The notes under the pieces: generated by a model
What the model was told of the DNA's origin: nothing
Database searches by the model: none
What the model saw: only the letters and a program-made list of their open reading frames with translations
Made by a program: the position numbers and the translations under genes
Assembly (NCBI GenBank): GCA_009103225.1
Contig: RHPI01001616.1
Location: forward strand, 708,430 to 735,095
Source of the DNA: Chlorokybus atmophyticus
Lineage: Eukaryota; Streptophyta; Chlorokybophyceae; Chlorokybales; Chlorokybaceae
Direction: 5' to 3'
Length of the DNA: 26,666 nucleotides
Shown: positions 9,961-21,283 of the stretch, in pieces
How the letters are laid out: every line of letters begins with the position of its first letter
Numbering within the stretch: the stretch's first letter is position 1

Positions 9961-10039
9961 TGTACCAAACCACTAGGCCACAAAAGCACGAAGTGTGTTT
10001 TGTGGCCATTGTGGCGTTATTATGTAGACTTCCGTGACA
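9961..10039 (-). repeat. 79-bp LTR X (3' LTR on the minus strand)
   Basis: Near-identical to 10889-10967. Contains an imperfect stem CCACAAAAGCAC / GTGTGTTTTGTGG and the CCACTAGGCCA motif (a box A-like sequence on the minus strand). Confidence 0.85.
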
Positions 10040-10386
10040 TTCCTCCCACTTAGGTATCTAATGTCCTCATCAGATGTGAGTTTTTACAGGGCTTCTCGTC
10101 ACTGAGCAGTGGAAGCGATCATTTGCAAGTATCACTGAGCAGTCGCAGCGCGCATAGCGCCCCTGAATGACCGACTGTCAGTCGCCGTCAGGCGAGTCGC
10201 GCGGTACTACCCAGCGGCGGCTCCAGGTACGCGCGACGCGTCAGAATGTCCGACTGCCGACCGGCAAGTTGCGCATTGACGCGCGACCCATCATGAATCG
10301 ATAACAACAACCTCATCCTTCTTGGTCTACCGCCGCCAAGCGGTTTCGACCTCAGGACCTTTTTGGTCTCAAGCTCCAATTACCAA

Positions 10387-10565
10387 TATAACAATTGGGG
10401 CCCGACCACTAGGCTATGGTAGTAACAGACACTACCATGAGTGAGGTCTGTCACAATTTATCCCAATTTGCGACAATGTAACAATTGGGGCCCGACCACT
10501 AGGCTATGGTAGTAAAAGACACTACCATGAGTGAGGTCTGTCACAATTTATCCCAATTTGTGACA
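10387..10565 (-). repeat. Tandem pair of 89-bp LTR-like units (Y), one base apart
   Basis: Units 10387-10475 and 10477-10565 differ at only a few positions. The right one starts TGTAACAATTGG and ends TTTGTGACA, the LTR pattern of the X repeats but a different sequence. Each has a perfect 8-bp hairpin (ATGGTAGT / ACTACCAT). To the left sits a degenerate primer site (TGGTAATTGGAGC read on the minus strand, 10385-10373); to the right a purine tract (minus strand of TTCCTCCTC, 10566-10574). So the pair is an LTR-LTR junction with internal parts pointing outward. Confidence 0.75.
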
Positions 10566-10888
10566 TTCCTCCTCAACTTTATCCATGAGTTCCTCATAAT
10601 CCAATGAGGCACTAGCCCACGTCGCCGTGTTCGCGACCGTACCATGATCGTCTGCCCGCGGCCTGTTGGATCCGGCCCACGAACGGTCCTGACCGACCGA
10701 ACGGCCATCCTCACCGCGCGACCTGCCATCGCAGCACGACCGCTCACGCGGCCTTGGGTTGAACTGGCTCAGCCCGCAGGTCGTGATCCCACGCCCAGCC
10801 TAGGGTAAGCCGCCCCAAATGTTTTTGCCTTGAATCTGCCTCAGTCCCCTACGGGAATTGAACCTGAGACGTCAAGCTCCGATACCAT

Positions 10889-10967
10889 TGTAACAAACCA
10901 CTAGGCCACCAAAGCACAAAGTGTGTTTTGTGGCCATTGTGGCGTTATTATTTAGACTTCCGTGACA
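10889..10967 (-). repeat. 79-bp LTR X (5' LTR on the minus strand)
   Basis: Partner of 9961-10039. On the minus strand its last bases (TGGCCTAGTGG, 10908-10898) match the tRNA box A pattern, and GGTTCAATTCC (10864-10854) downstream of the primer site matches box B with one mismatch. Confidence 0.85.
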
Positions 10968-11724
10968 GGTGGCCATCGTTGCGTGCTGATGTGAAGCAGT
11001 ACGTGGACACGTGTGACAAATGTCAACATGACAAACCATTACGTCAAAAGCCCGCTGGGCTACTGCGGCCGTTACCAGTTCCTGACAGTAAGTGGGAAAG
11101 TGTGAGTATGGACTTTATCAGTGAGCTCCCTAAGACAGCGTTGGGTCATACTGCGGTTGCGATATTTGTGGATCGTTTGACTAAGATGGTTCACATAGTT
11201 CCTTGCAGTACGGAGATAGGCTCCCGTGATCTAGCGATGGTTTTTGTCGCGTCAGTGATTTAATTGCATGGCTTGCCTGGCAACATCGTCTCTGACCGTG
11301 ATCCAAGGTTTGTGGCTCAGTTTTGAAAGTCGTTATGCAACTTCCTGCGATACAGCAGCACATGAGTACCGCTTATCATCCGCAAACTGATGGTCATACT
11401 GAACGCGCCTATAAAGTGATTGAGGAAACCATTCGGCATTATGTGAGTCCGAATCAGTTTAATTGGGATATTCATCTTTCGATGGCTGAGTTCGCGATTA
11501 ACAATGCGTGGCAAGAGAGCGTGCAGGAAACTCCGTTTTTCTTACATTACGGAGTGCATCCACAAAATCCTGAGAGTAATAAGTTGCCAGCTAACGACTT
11601 GACTCGCGTGCCTTCAGCGCGCGAGATGGCTGCGGCCATGCAAGACAGATCAGCATTGGCAAACAGCTGTCTGCGCGCAGCGCAAAACAGACAGAAAGCC
11701 CAAGCTGATAAGCTTCGCAGGTAG

Positions 11725-12180
11725 GCCGACTAAACGTGGGCAATTCGGTGCTTTTGAGCATTAAAAACATATCTATTTAGGGAGTGGGTACCCGAATGTT
11801 TTCCCTCGCTGGATAGGCCCCTTCAAAGTGGTTGATCGGGTCGGCACTCACGCGTATCGTTTGGAGTTACCACATTCCATACGTATACATAATGTGGTTC
11901 ATGTGAGTGTACTGACACCGTACCGTTTAGACGGTTGGGTTCAACCTCTTCCACCCTCCGTCGCAGTGGATGGCGATGATACTTTCAAGTACGACGTGGA
12001 AACATTCCAGAGTTACCGTAAGCCCCGACGCGGACGCGCGCTAACTTACTTGGTGAAGTGAAAAGGGTATGGTGTTGAACACAACACGTGGGAACCCGAA
12101 AGGAATCTTACCAATTGCCAAGAGATTCTTCGGGCGTACTGGCGTGATGCGTCCGCACGCGGACGGTAAAAGGGTGCTTG
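11725..12180 (+). pseudogene. Integrase C-terminus and chromodomain of the chromovirus
   Basis: After stops and shifts at 11722-11790 the sequence reads VFPRWIGPFKVVDRVG and YRLELPHSIRIHNVVHVSVL, the GPY/F-type module of Ty3 integrases. Then comes VETFQSYRKPRRGRALTYLVK, followed by TGA 12059-12061 exactly where the chromodomain has W (YLVKW-KGYG), then GVEHNTWEPERNLTNCQEIL. Chromodomains of this class bind methylated histone tails and steer integration. The stop would remove the aromatic core, so the domain is dead. Confidence 0.9.
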
Positions 12181-12267
12181 CAAACATCTCTGCCGCTTCG
12201 ACCCTGGTTCTTTTTTCAGTGCTCACGGTGGGGCCTTGCTAACCCTTCAATAAGGACATCAAAACCT

Positions 12268-12280
12268 AAGTGGGGGGGAA
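12268..12280 (+). promoter_or_regulatory. Polypurine tract
   Basis: AAGTGGGGGGGAA directly abuts the TGTAA start of the 3' LTR. It is the priming site for plus-strand synthesis. Confidence 0.9.
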
Positions 12281-12592
12281 TGTAATGGAGTGCTACCGCT
12301 ATGCGGTTCCCCGCCCTTATTCAATGAGAAATAAGGGTCCCAACGGGATACGCAGCCATTAGAGTCGTATTATATGCCTTAATAAGGTGTTATGTTATGT
12401 AACACCGATATCGACTTCAGACAAGAGTCTCAAGTCGATATCGGCCGCATGGCGGTGCTGCTAACGCATTGGCCGCGATAGCCAGGGGATCTTTCAATCC
12501 CCTGGCTGCCAGCGGCGGCGGCGGCGACATGGGTGTGGTTGGTGGTGTTGGGGTAGGGGATTAAAGGGGGCGGTAGCACCCCCCTCCTTACA
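12281..12592 (+). repeat. 3' LTR of the chromovirus
   Basis: TGTAATGGAG ... CCTCCTTACA. Collinear with 4618-4920. It keeps the long hairpin (12405-12444) with one mismatch and has extra bases near 12460-12490. Followed by the GACGC target duplication at 12593-12597. Confidence 0.95.
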
Positions 12593-12597
12593 GACGC

Positions 12598-12673
12598 CCA
12601 AGACAGGTGAACGGCCATGCATCATGAGCACGAGCACTGACTCTACCTTCACCCATGCCGTGTCTCTGCTCGT
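12598..12673 (-). pseudogene. Unrecognised minus-strand coding remnant, part right of the retroelement
   Basis: If the retroelement and one GACGC copy are removed, the minus-strand frame from 12673 runs without a stop into the frame at 4617 and on to the TGA at 4328: 122 codons including the stop. The joint reads into SHPPQGNFAMRL. An alternative is that the joint lies in a small intron, since a pyrimidine-rich stretch ending CCCCAG precedes GGTAATTTTGCC. Further right on the minus strand, a Pro/Ala-rich frame (about 12942-12826, with LAAPTGGPVLPKPRTAED) ends in TGA. No family recognised. Confidence 0.4.
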
Positions 12674-13479
12674 TCAGAGCTCGCAGATGCGACCGCACAG
12701 CTGGGAGTGTAGTACTTGTACAAGGCACGCTTGATTCAGAGCCTGAGGAACTCCACAAAAAGGCCAAATAATGGGGTAACAGGCTCAGCGCCTTTTCAGA
12801 GCTTGAGCGCGGCGTCCTCTGCTGTGCGAGGCTTAGGAAGGACAGGTCCTCCTGTAGGCGCTGCTAAGATGCCTGCAGCTGGCGCTGTAGTTGGCGTTGC
12901 TAAATGCGCAGCAGGTTGGGAAGTGGCAGCAGGTGCGGATGGGCCCTGCTCTGGTGTGCATGTGCTCTAGCTCATGTCCGAACTTCACCACCATTCCCCT
13001 CTTCCCCCATAGTCGTGTATGCAGTCTGATGCAAACCCCAATTCAAGTTGTAGCAGCTAACAGCAAAAAACACTTAAACACTCTCATCAACAATGACAAC
13101 AGCTCAGCGCTGCCACCACCGTCGCTGCTGCTCTGCTCAAGCACAACAACAACAACAGCTACTCGTACGGCGTGCAAGCTTACAGCGCCGGCGCCCAGCA
13201 AGGTATGCTGCGTCAGCTACCGAGTGCCCGGCTCGGGGCTATAACATTGGCAGAAAGTGCAGACTGAGTGCGCGTTCAACGCCCGCCTGCATCTTTTGCG
13301 GTGGGAGATTCACTAACTGCGGACGTCACGCGCTGTCAGCTAGTGACGTCGGCAGTCGAGTATTGGTAAACCTATGAATGGTCCATTCCCCGCAGACCAG
13401 GCAGTCCTGGCATGCGGGGTCTGTGGAAGGACGATATCTGGGCCTCGAACGTTATGCCGTGTGATGTTAAAGCTAGCTA
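12674..13479. other. Unassigned region
   Basis: Apart from the Pro/Ala-rich minus-strand frame noted for the preceding remnant, I see no gene with recognisable domains. CAG-type runs near 13143-13160 produce short Gln-rich frames that I do not consider genes. Confidence 0.4.
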
Positions 13480-13700
13480 CGGTCTACCCTCATTATAGTA
13501 ACCACGTATGTATGCAGACATTTGTCACTGCATGGAGGTGTCCTTCCTTCGATGTAGTGACACATGGTCACTGTAACGCATATATGATGTGTAGTGACGG
13601 TTTGTCATTGCATCAAGGGTTACTTCAATTCAAAAAATTACCGTGTAGATTGCAAGACTCCATTGACATAAGAGCCGGCTCTATGCAATAATAATTTGTT
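13480..13700 (+). mobile_element. Partial relative of the 14330 MITE
   Basis: Begins after TA (13478-13479) with CGGTCTACCCTCATTATAGT. Its interior (TTCGATGTAGTGACACATGG, GTAACGCAT, GCATCAAGGGTTACTT) parallels 14330-14470. A matching right terminus was not found, so it appears truncated. Confidence 0.55.
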
Positions 13701-13825
13701 ACCACACTGAAAAATCAACACCCTAATGCAGTGTCGGCTGGTGAAGTTGCTTTCTCCAACCCAGATTACGAGTATGACGTTTGAAATGATCCATTCTAAA
13801 TGTTGCAATGAGAGAAGCTGCAACT

Positions 13826-13844
13826 TACCGTATTTCGTCGAATA
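13826..13844 (+). repeat. 19-bp inverted repeat, left arm
   Basis: TACCGTATTTCGTCGAATA, a perfect inverted match to 15321-15339. Both arms are followed inward by C-rich tracts, an ACAAAGCCC motif and an N-containing homopolymer. They may be the termini of one ~1.5-kb transposon or two separate insertions of one repeat. Confidence 0.8.
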
Positions 13845-13903
13845 TGACCCCCCTTTCATTACACAAACAAAGCCCTCCCTTATATTTTTTTTGGGGGGGG
13901 GGG

Positions 13904-13984
13904 NNNNNNNNNNNNNNNNNNNNNNNNNNNNNNNNNNNNNNNNNNNNNNNNNNNNNNNNNNNNNNNNNNNNNNNNNNNNNNNNN
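13904..13984. other. 81-N assembly gap flanked by G runs
   Basis: G11 before and G14 after the Ns. The missing sequence is unknown. Confidence 0.98.
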
Positions 13985-14329
13985 GGGGGGGGGGGGGGAG
14001 GGGGGCGGTTGGATTTGAGGGGGGGTCTGTTATACCAAGCAGGTAGTAGTAGTATGCGCGGCGCGGTCGCGTCAATTACACAACGCATCGTAACTCGGCA
14101 CCATAATCGGCACCTACCGTAAGGCGGCAGTCGCTAAATATGGCGCAGTAGCCTGCGGCCATGGCAATGCCATGGTCATGAGCTTATTCTAGCCTTTATA
14201 ATGCATATAAAGTGCTAGATAATGCAATGCTTTTACCCATTTATACACTCCCCTGCTGCAGCTAAGGGTTTAAGCTAAAAGCTAATGTGGCCTTCTTATG
14301 CTACATTCGTAATTACATCAAGCCTACTA
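13985..14329. other. Unassigned region
   Basis: Non-coding, no domain-bearing frame; a short palindrome GCCATGGCAATGCCATGG lies near 14158. Confidence 0.4.
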
Positions 14330-14815
14330 CAGTCTACCCTCGATGTAGTGATCACGAATGTTTGAAAGTGTTTGAAAGAATCCTTTCGATGTGGTGACGG
14401 ACGGTCGTTATAACGCATTAATGCTAAATAGTGACCATCTGTGCTTGCAACCAGGGATTTTTGAGCAATGCATCAACATTGAGTATGGTAAAAAGCAAGA
14501 CATGCATTCACCAAGAGCTGAACATCTTTATGTATTGACAATTAATTATTAAATTAAAGTGTTCATGCCATTGTTGTAGTGACAACTTGTCACTACAACG
14601 AGGTTTGCAAACCCTACTTAATTATTTATGCATTAAGTAGGGTTATACATGTTGCCCTTTTTATAGTGACGCTCTCCACTAACACCTATTTGTCCTTACA
14701 TGGAGTGTGATAATCATTAGGTGCTGATTTGCCTCATGTAAAACGGTTGACCAATATCTTGTCACTATTAAGAGGGTGTCGTAAGCAAGAGTGTGGTTAC
14801 AGCGAGGGTAGACTG
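14330..14815. mobile_element. 486-bp MITE with Tc1/mariner-pogo-like ends
   Basis: Left end CAGTCTACCCTCGATGTA, right end the inverted CAGTCTACCCTCGCTGTA (one mismatch over 18), flanked by TA on both sides (14328-14329 and 14816-14817). CAGT...CCCTCG ends with TA target duplication fit pogo/Tc1-mariner superfamily MITEs. There is no transposase inside, so it is non-autonomous. Confidence 0.78.
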
Positions 14816-14817
14816 TA

Positions 14818-15320
14818 TGGCTAGACTGTGTGGCTAATTGTTTAGAATGACAAGCCATCAACATCTTCGTATATAAGCTATATACATATGCTTAAATGAA
14901 CAGCTACGTCCCGTTCAGCGCGCCACTGGCAACGGCGGCTCGCTGTCCGTGCATTTGACTGGCATTCGGGCAGAGCCCGCAATATCGGCCCAGCAGTGCC
15001 GGGTCGCCCGCTGGGCCTAGTCCTATAGGAGGAGCCGTGGCTCTTTCCTACAGGACTAAGCACCGGCCCGGCACATGAATTTGTTGGCTGTTGAAGTGGC
15101 TTCATCCCGGGGAATGTCAGCAAATTAAACACCACTTTCCTACACGAGTTTTTAAAATGGGCCACATTAGCTGTCTAGCCACTAATTTATGCACGGCTAC
15201 ACCCCCCAGGGAGGGAGTGGGGCCCAGTCCGTGGTTGTATTAGGGTAGGGGGGGGGGGGGGGGGGGGNAAACAAAGCCCCCCTAGCTATTTCAGTGGGGG
15301 TTGTAATAGAGGTGGGGTTG
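14818..15320. other. Unassigned region with G-run and N
   Basis: Contains an imperfect hairpin (CCTAGTCCTATAGG ... CCTACAGGACTAAG, 15015-15061) and a run of about 20 G ending in N at 15268. The open frames here lack domain features. Confidence 0.4.
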
Positions 15321-15339
15321 TATTCGACGAAATACGGTA
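15321..15339 (-). repeat. 19-bp inverted repeat, right arm
   Basis: TATTCGACGAAATACGGTA, reverse complement of 13826-13844. Confidence 0.8.
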
Positions 15340-15962
15340 CTGTTCTCAAAGACGTGGCTGAAAAATTGAAGCGACACACGGCCCTCTCTGTCGTCATCTG
15401 GCGGACACGTCAGCGGTCTGCTGGTGTCATTGACAATCCACGGCCCGGCCCCCGGGCAGGCACTACTAGTGCCGCACTAGGCGGTGGGGGCATGCTGCTG
15501 TCTGGGCAATGCCCTGCAGCATGCTGCTGTCGCGCTGAGCGCTCCGGCCTGGAAGCCGTTGCCCGCAATCACGACAGGTCCCGACTCAGTGTGCTTGCCT
15601 CGCTGTACGATGGTGTACCTTCTTGCATTCTTGCGCTGCGCTGTGCCCGTTGAGTTTGGCGCGATGCACACCGTGACGTCGCTTGAAATGGTACACATAC
15701 ATGTACGTATCGCGAAGTGTGCCAGGAAGGTCTACAAGAAGTGTACCATACTATGGTAGGAAGCGGGACTTGTACAGTAGCTCGTGATGGCTTGGCGGAG
15801 CAGCAGGCTGGAGACTTGTCCTCGTCCTATCAGGGAGGGGTTCGTATGCATGCGCGCGGAAAGCGAACCGTCCAAGATGGCAAATTTGCAACATGCTTTC
15901 CAAGAAGGAGCGTGCGTGGCGTCCGCGGCCGCGGCCCGTGAGAGTTGAGCTACATGCTTATC

Positions 15963-16113
15963 TGACGTCAGCAGTCCGCGTCCCCTCTGATGAGCCTCCT
16001 CCCTTAGATATAAGGCAGAGAGCAGGAGAGAGAAGAGAGTGTGTCCTGTGTGTGTGCGTACTCTCAGCAGTCACAGCAGAGGACAAGCTTGTCTTGTTAC
16101 TCCAGGGGCGAGT
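15963..16113 (+). promoter_or_regulatory. Candidate promoter and 5' UTR of protease copy 2
   Basis: A palindromic TGACGTCA (15963-15970, CRE/bZIP type) lies about 35 bases before a TATA-like AGATATAAGG (16006-16015), 99 bases upstream of the start codon 16114. The purine-rich GAGAGAGAAGAGAG stretch and the TCTCAGCAGTCACAG segment would form the 5' UTR. Spacing fits a Pol II core promoter. There are no transcript data. Confidence 0.45.
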
Positions 16114-19654
<3,541 letters not shown>

Positions 19655-21160
19655 GCAACGAAGTTTCCAACCGCCACCCTACTTCTGCAACACAGTGTGT
19701 GATGGTCCAGGCGTACCTGCAGCTGCAGGCCCTGGCCATGCACATGCCAATTTTGACCTCCAACCCAGCCATCTACCAACAACAGCTTAGTGCAGTGCAG
19801 CTCAGAGGTCTTGTAGGGGTTTGCAACTGCCATGTCGTGCTCGTATCAAGCAGCGCCATGTGTAGCAACTACGCAGTGCATCATATAGTGCCCATGTTCT
19901 GGAATGTTATTCTGCACTATGCTGCTGTTCCACAGACATGTTGTGCATTGCTTCCCTTGTAGATTGTCCGACCACCGTGGCACTGGTCATCGTGTTGAAT
20001 AGTGCAGACGTTGAGCTTTGTTTGACGATATGCGGTTCAGCGTGCTTGTAAGCCATTGCATATACATGCAGCCACCAGTGCTTTGCCCACCCGGCAACGT
20101 AAATGCAAACGCCATACTTAACAACGTACGTAACTTGCGCTTGATGTCCTCGCACTTGAGTGCAAGCCTGTCTGCGGGTGGTCAAGAGTTGGAGGCACGC
20201 TCCCATCATCCTGCTGCAGACACATTACACCTTGGCTGCGGTCTTAAGCACCAAGTGCACTGTAGTGTGTCAGCTATACCACACCGTCCGGTGTTTACAT
20301 CTGCAGATCGTCAACAGATTTGCCTCATGCTTTGCGAGGAGAGGGTGTGCAGGCAAGCATGATCATGATTTGGAGGGATAGAGTGTGCGTGCACTGAAAT
20401 AATTCTTCCCTTTTCAGACGCTTGGGCGCCAATCCTTGCCGCCTTGAAGTCAGTCGTGCAACATTCGAACTGTAGCGCATTGTGGGTGTCACACATCTGC
20501 AAGAGCAGCTCCAAATCGGACATTAGAGTCTCACCTTGACAACTGGACAGTGCTCAAGGTAACTGTGTAGTGCTGAAAGCTTTTTGCGCTGAACTACACT
20601 TCAGCGTTAGCGTGCTTGCGCAAACTTCTTAAAGATTGTGTCTAAGTGGGGAGGAACAGTAACTCGAACGAAGTCGTCATGTGCGTGCATACAAGAAACC
20701 ATAGTTGGCGCTAGGCTACCAGTAGGTGCTTGTGTCTGCTCAAGAGGTACCCAAACACCTGGAATTGAGGACTTAAGAACAGGGGTCTGACGGACTTAAA
20801 CACAGGACTGCTGTGTTTCGGACTTGTTGATAATTCCTGCGCCTGCCACAAAGACCATCTATATGAGCTTTCAGGTAATGGAGCTGACTATGTGGCTTTG
20901 CAGTGTTGGGGGAGTTGACGACAACAGCACAGATGAGCGTGTTAACCTTCACGCCGCATCTCATGTCCACGCGCAGCGACAATATCTGGTCAAACAAACA
21001 CCAATTGTGTCTCTAGCGACGGGGAGCTGAATACCGTCCACAATGATTGCGCAACCGCATGCGGAAGTGTAACATGTGATGCTTTTGACGAGTCAGCACA
21101 ACACACATGCGAGCGCATGCGCGGCCTACGTTTATGGCATAATATGTAACTTACGAAGAT
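19655..21160. other. 3' flank of protease copy 2
   Basis: Duplicate of 2248-3760. Same lack of a convincing gene. The minus-strand segment SALHSYLE-CPVVK is retained with Gln to His, while a neighbouring frame is broken by an extra T at about 20190. Confidence 0.3.
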
Positions 21161-21283
21161 TCAGAATCCATTACCAGTCAAGTACAGCGTGTTGTCTTTG
21201 AGCTTGCTCGCAGCAATCAACCACTTATTGTTGCGCTGCCTTAGCGCCACATAACCACTGAAACGCCATCCTCGTCCAGTCTT
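21161..21283 (-). pseudogene. Coding-like fragment at the duplication border
   Basis: 41 codons open on the minus strand, containing GYVALRQRNNKWLIAASKLK and DNTLYLTG, ending at TGA 21163-21161. The coding-like part stops exactly at the duplication border (21174/21175) and there is a GT at the joint (ACTG-GTAATGG), so it may be an exon end or a gene cut by the duplication. Family not recognised. Confidence 0.35.

Larger units (their letters stand above)
9961..10967 (-). mobile_element. Nested miniature LTR element (TRIM-like), minus strand, non-coding
   Basis: Terminal 79-bp direct repeats (9961-10039 and 10889-10967, three or four mismatches), each TGTA...GACA. Read on the minus strand, the right repeat is the 5' LTR. 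One base later comes TGGTATCGGAGC (10887-10876), the same primer site as the host chromovirus. Before the 3' LTR lies a purine tract AAGTGGGAGGAA (10051-10040), close to the host element's AAGTGGGGGGGAA. No reading frame of note. It would need proteins in trans, plausibly from a chromovirus of this kind. Internally it contains a second LTR-like pair (10387-10565). Confidence 0.85.
9873..11724 (+). pseudogene. Integrase of the chromovirus, split by a nested element
   Basis: The zinc-binding domain starts before the nested insertion (ADVHDPPYARHLCSRKTTKT at about 9883-9942) and resumes at 10968 (DVKQYVDTCDKCQHDK), so the HHCC module is cut between the His pair and the Cys pair. Removing 9961-10967 and one GGTG copy restores an open frame across the joint. 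The catalytic core follows: SMDFISELPKT (Asp), SDRDPRF (Asp), YHPQTDGHTERAYKVIEE (Glu). Lesions: TAA 11261-11263, TGA 11334-11336 where FWKSL is expected, a shift near 11340, TAG 11722-11724. Confidence 0.9.
4618..12592 (+). mobile_element. Ty3/gypsy chromovirus, nearly complete, decayed
   Basis: 7975 bp including a 1007-bp nested insertion. Order: 5' LTR, primer-binding site, ~1-kb leader, gag, an extra N-terminal pol domain, protease, RT, RNase H, integrase (interrupted), chromodomain, polypurine tract, 3' LTR, with a perfect GACGC target duplication. Integrase after RT-RNase H and a C-terminal chromodomain place it in the chromoviruses. Gag and pol contain many in-frame stops and several frameshifts, so it is not autonomous. 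The LTRs differ at several positions and in length (303 versus 312 bp), so the insertion is not recent. It lies within the minus-strand coding remnant described at 3982-4617 and 12598-12673. Confidence 0.95.

Noticed and set aside
10342-10908. Genuine tRNA genes
   Set aside because: Box A and B-like sequences are present but acceptor and T-stem pairing is poor and LTR/primer-site context explains the region better.
12716-13377. Ala/Gln/Arg-rich plus-strand frames
   Set aside because: Low complexity, no domain, and overlap a more plausible minus-strand Pro/Ala frame.
13825-14088. Pro/Gly-rich frames around the N gap
   Set aside because: Built from homopolymer G/C and unknown bases.
14878-15165. 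95-codon minus-strand frame
   Set aside because: No domain, biased composition, lies in repeat-rich spacer; not supportable as a gene.
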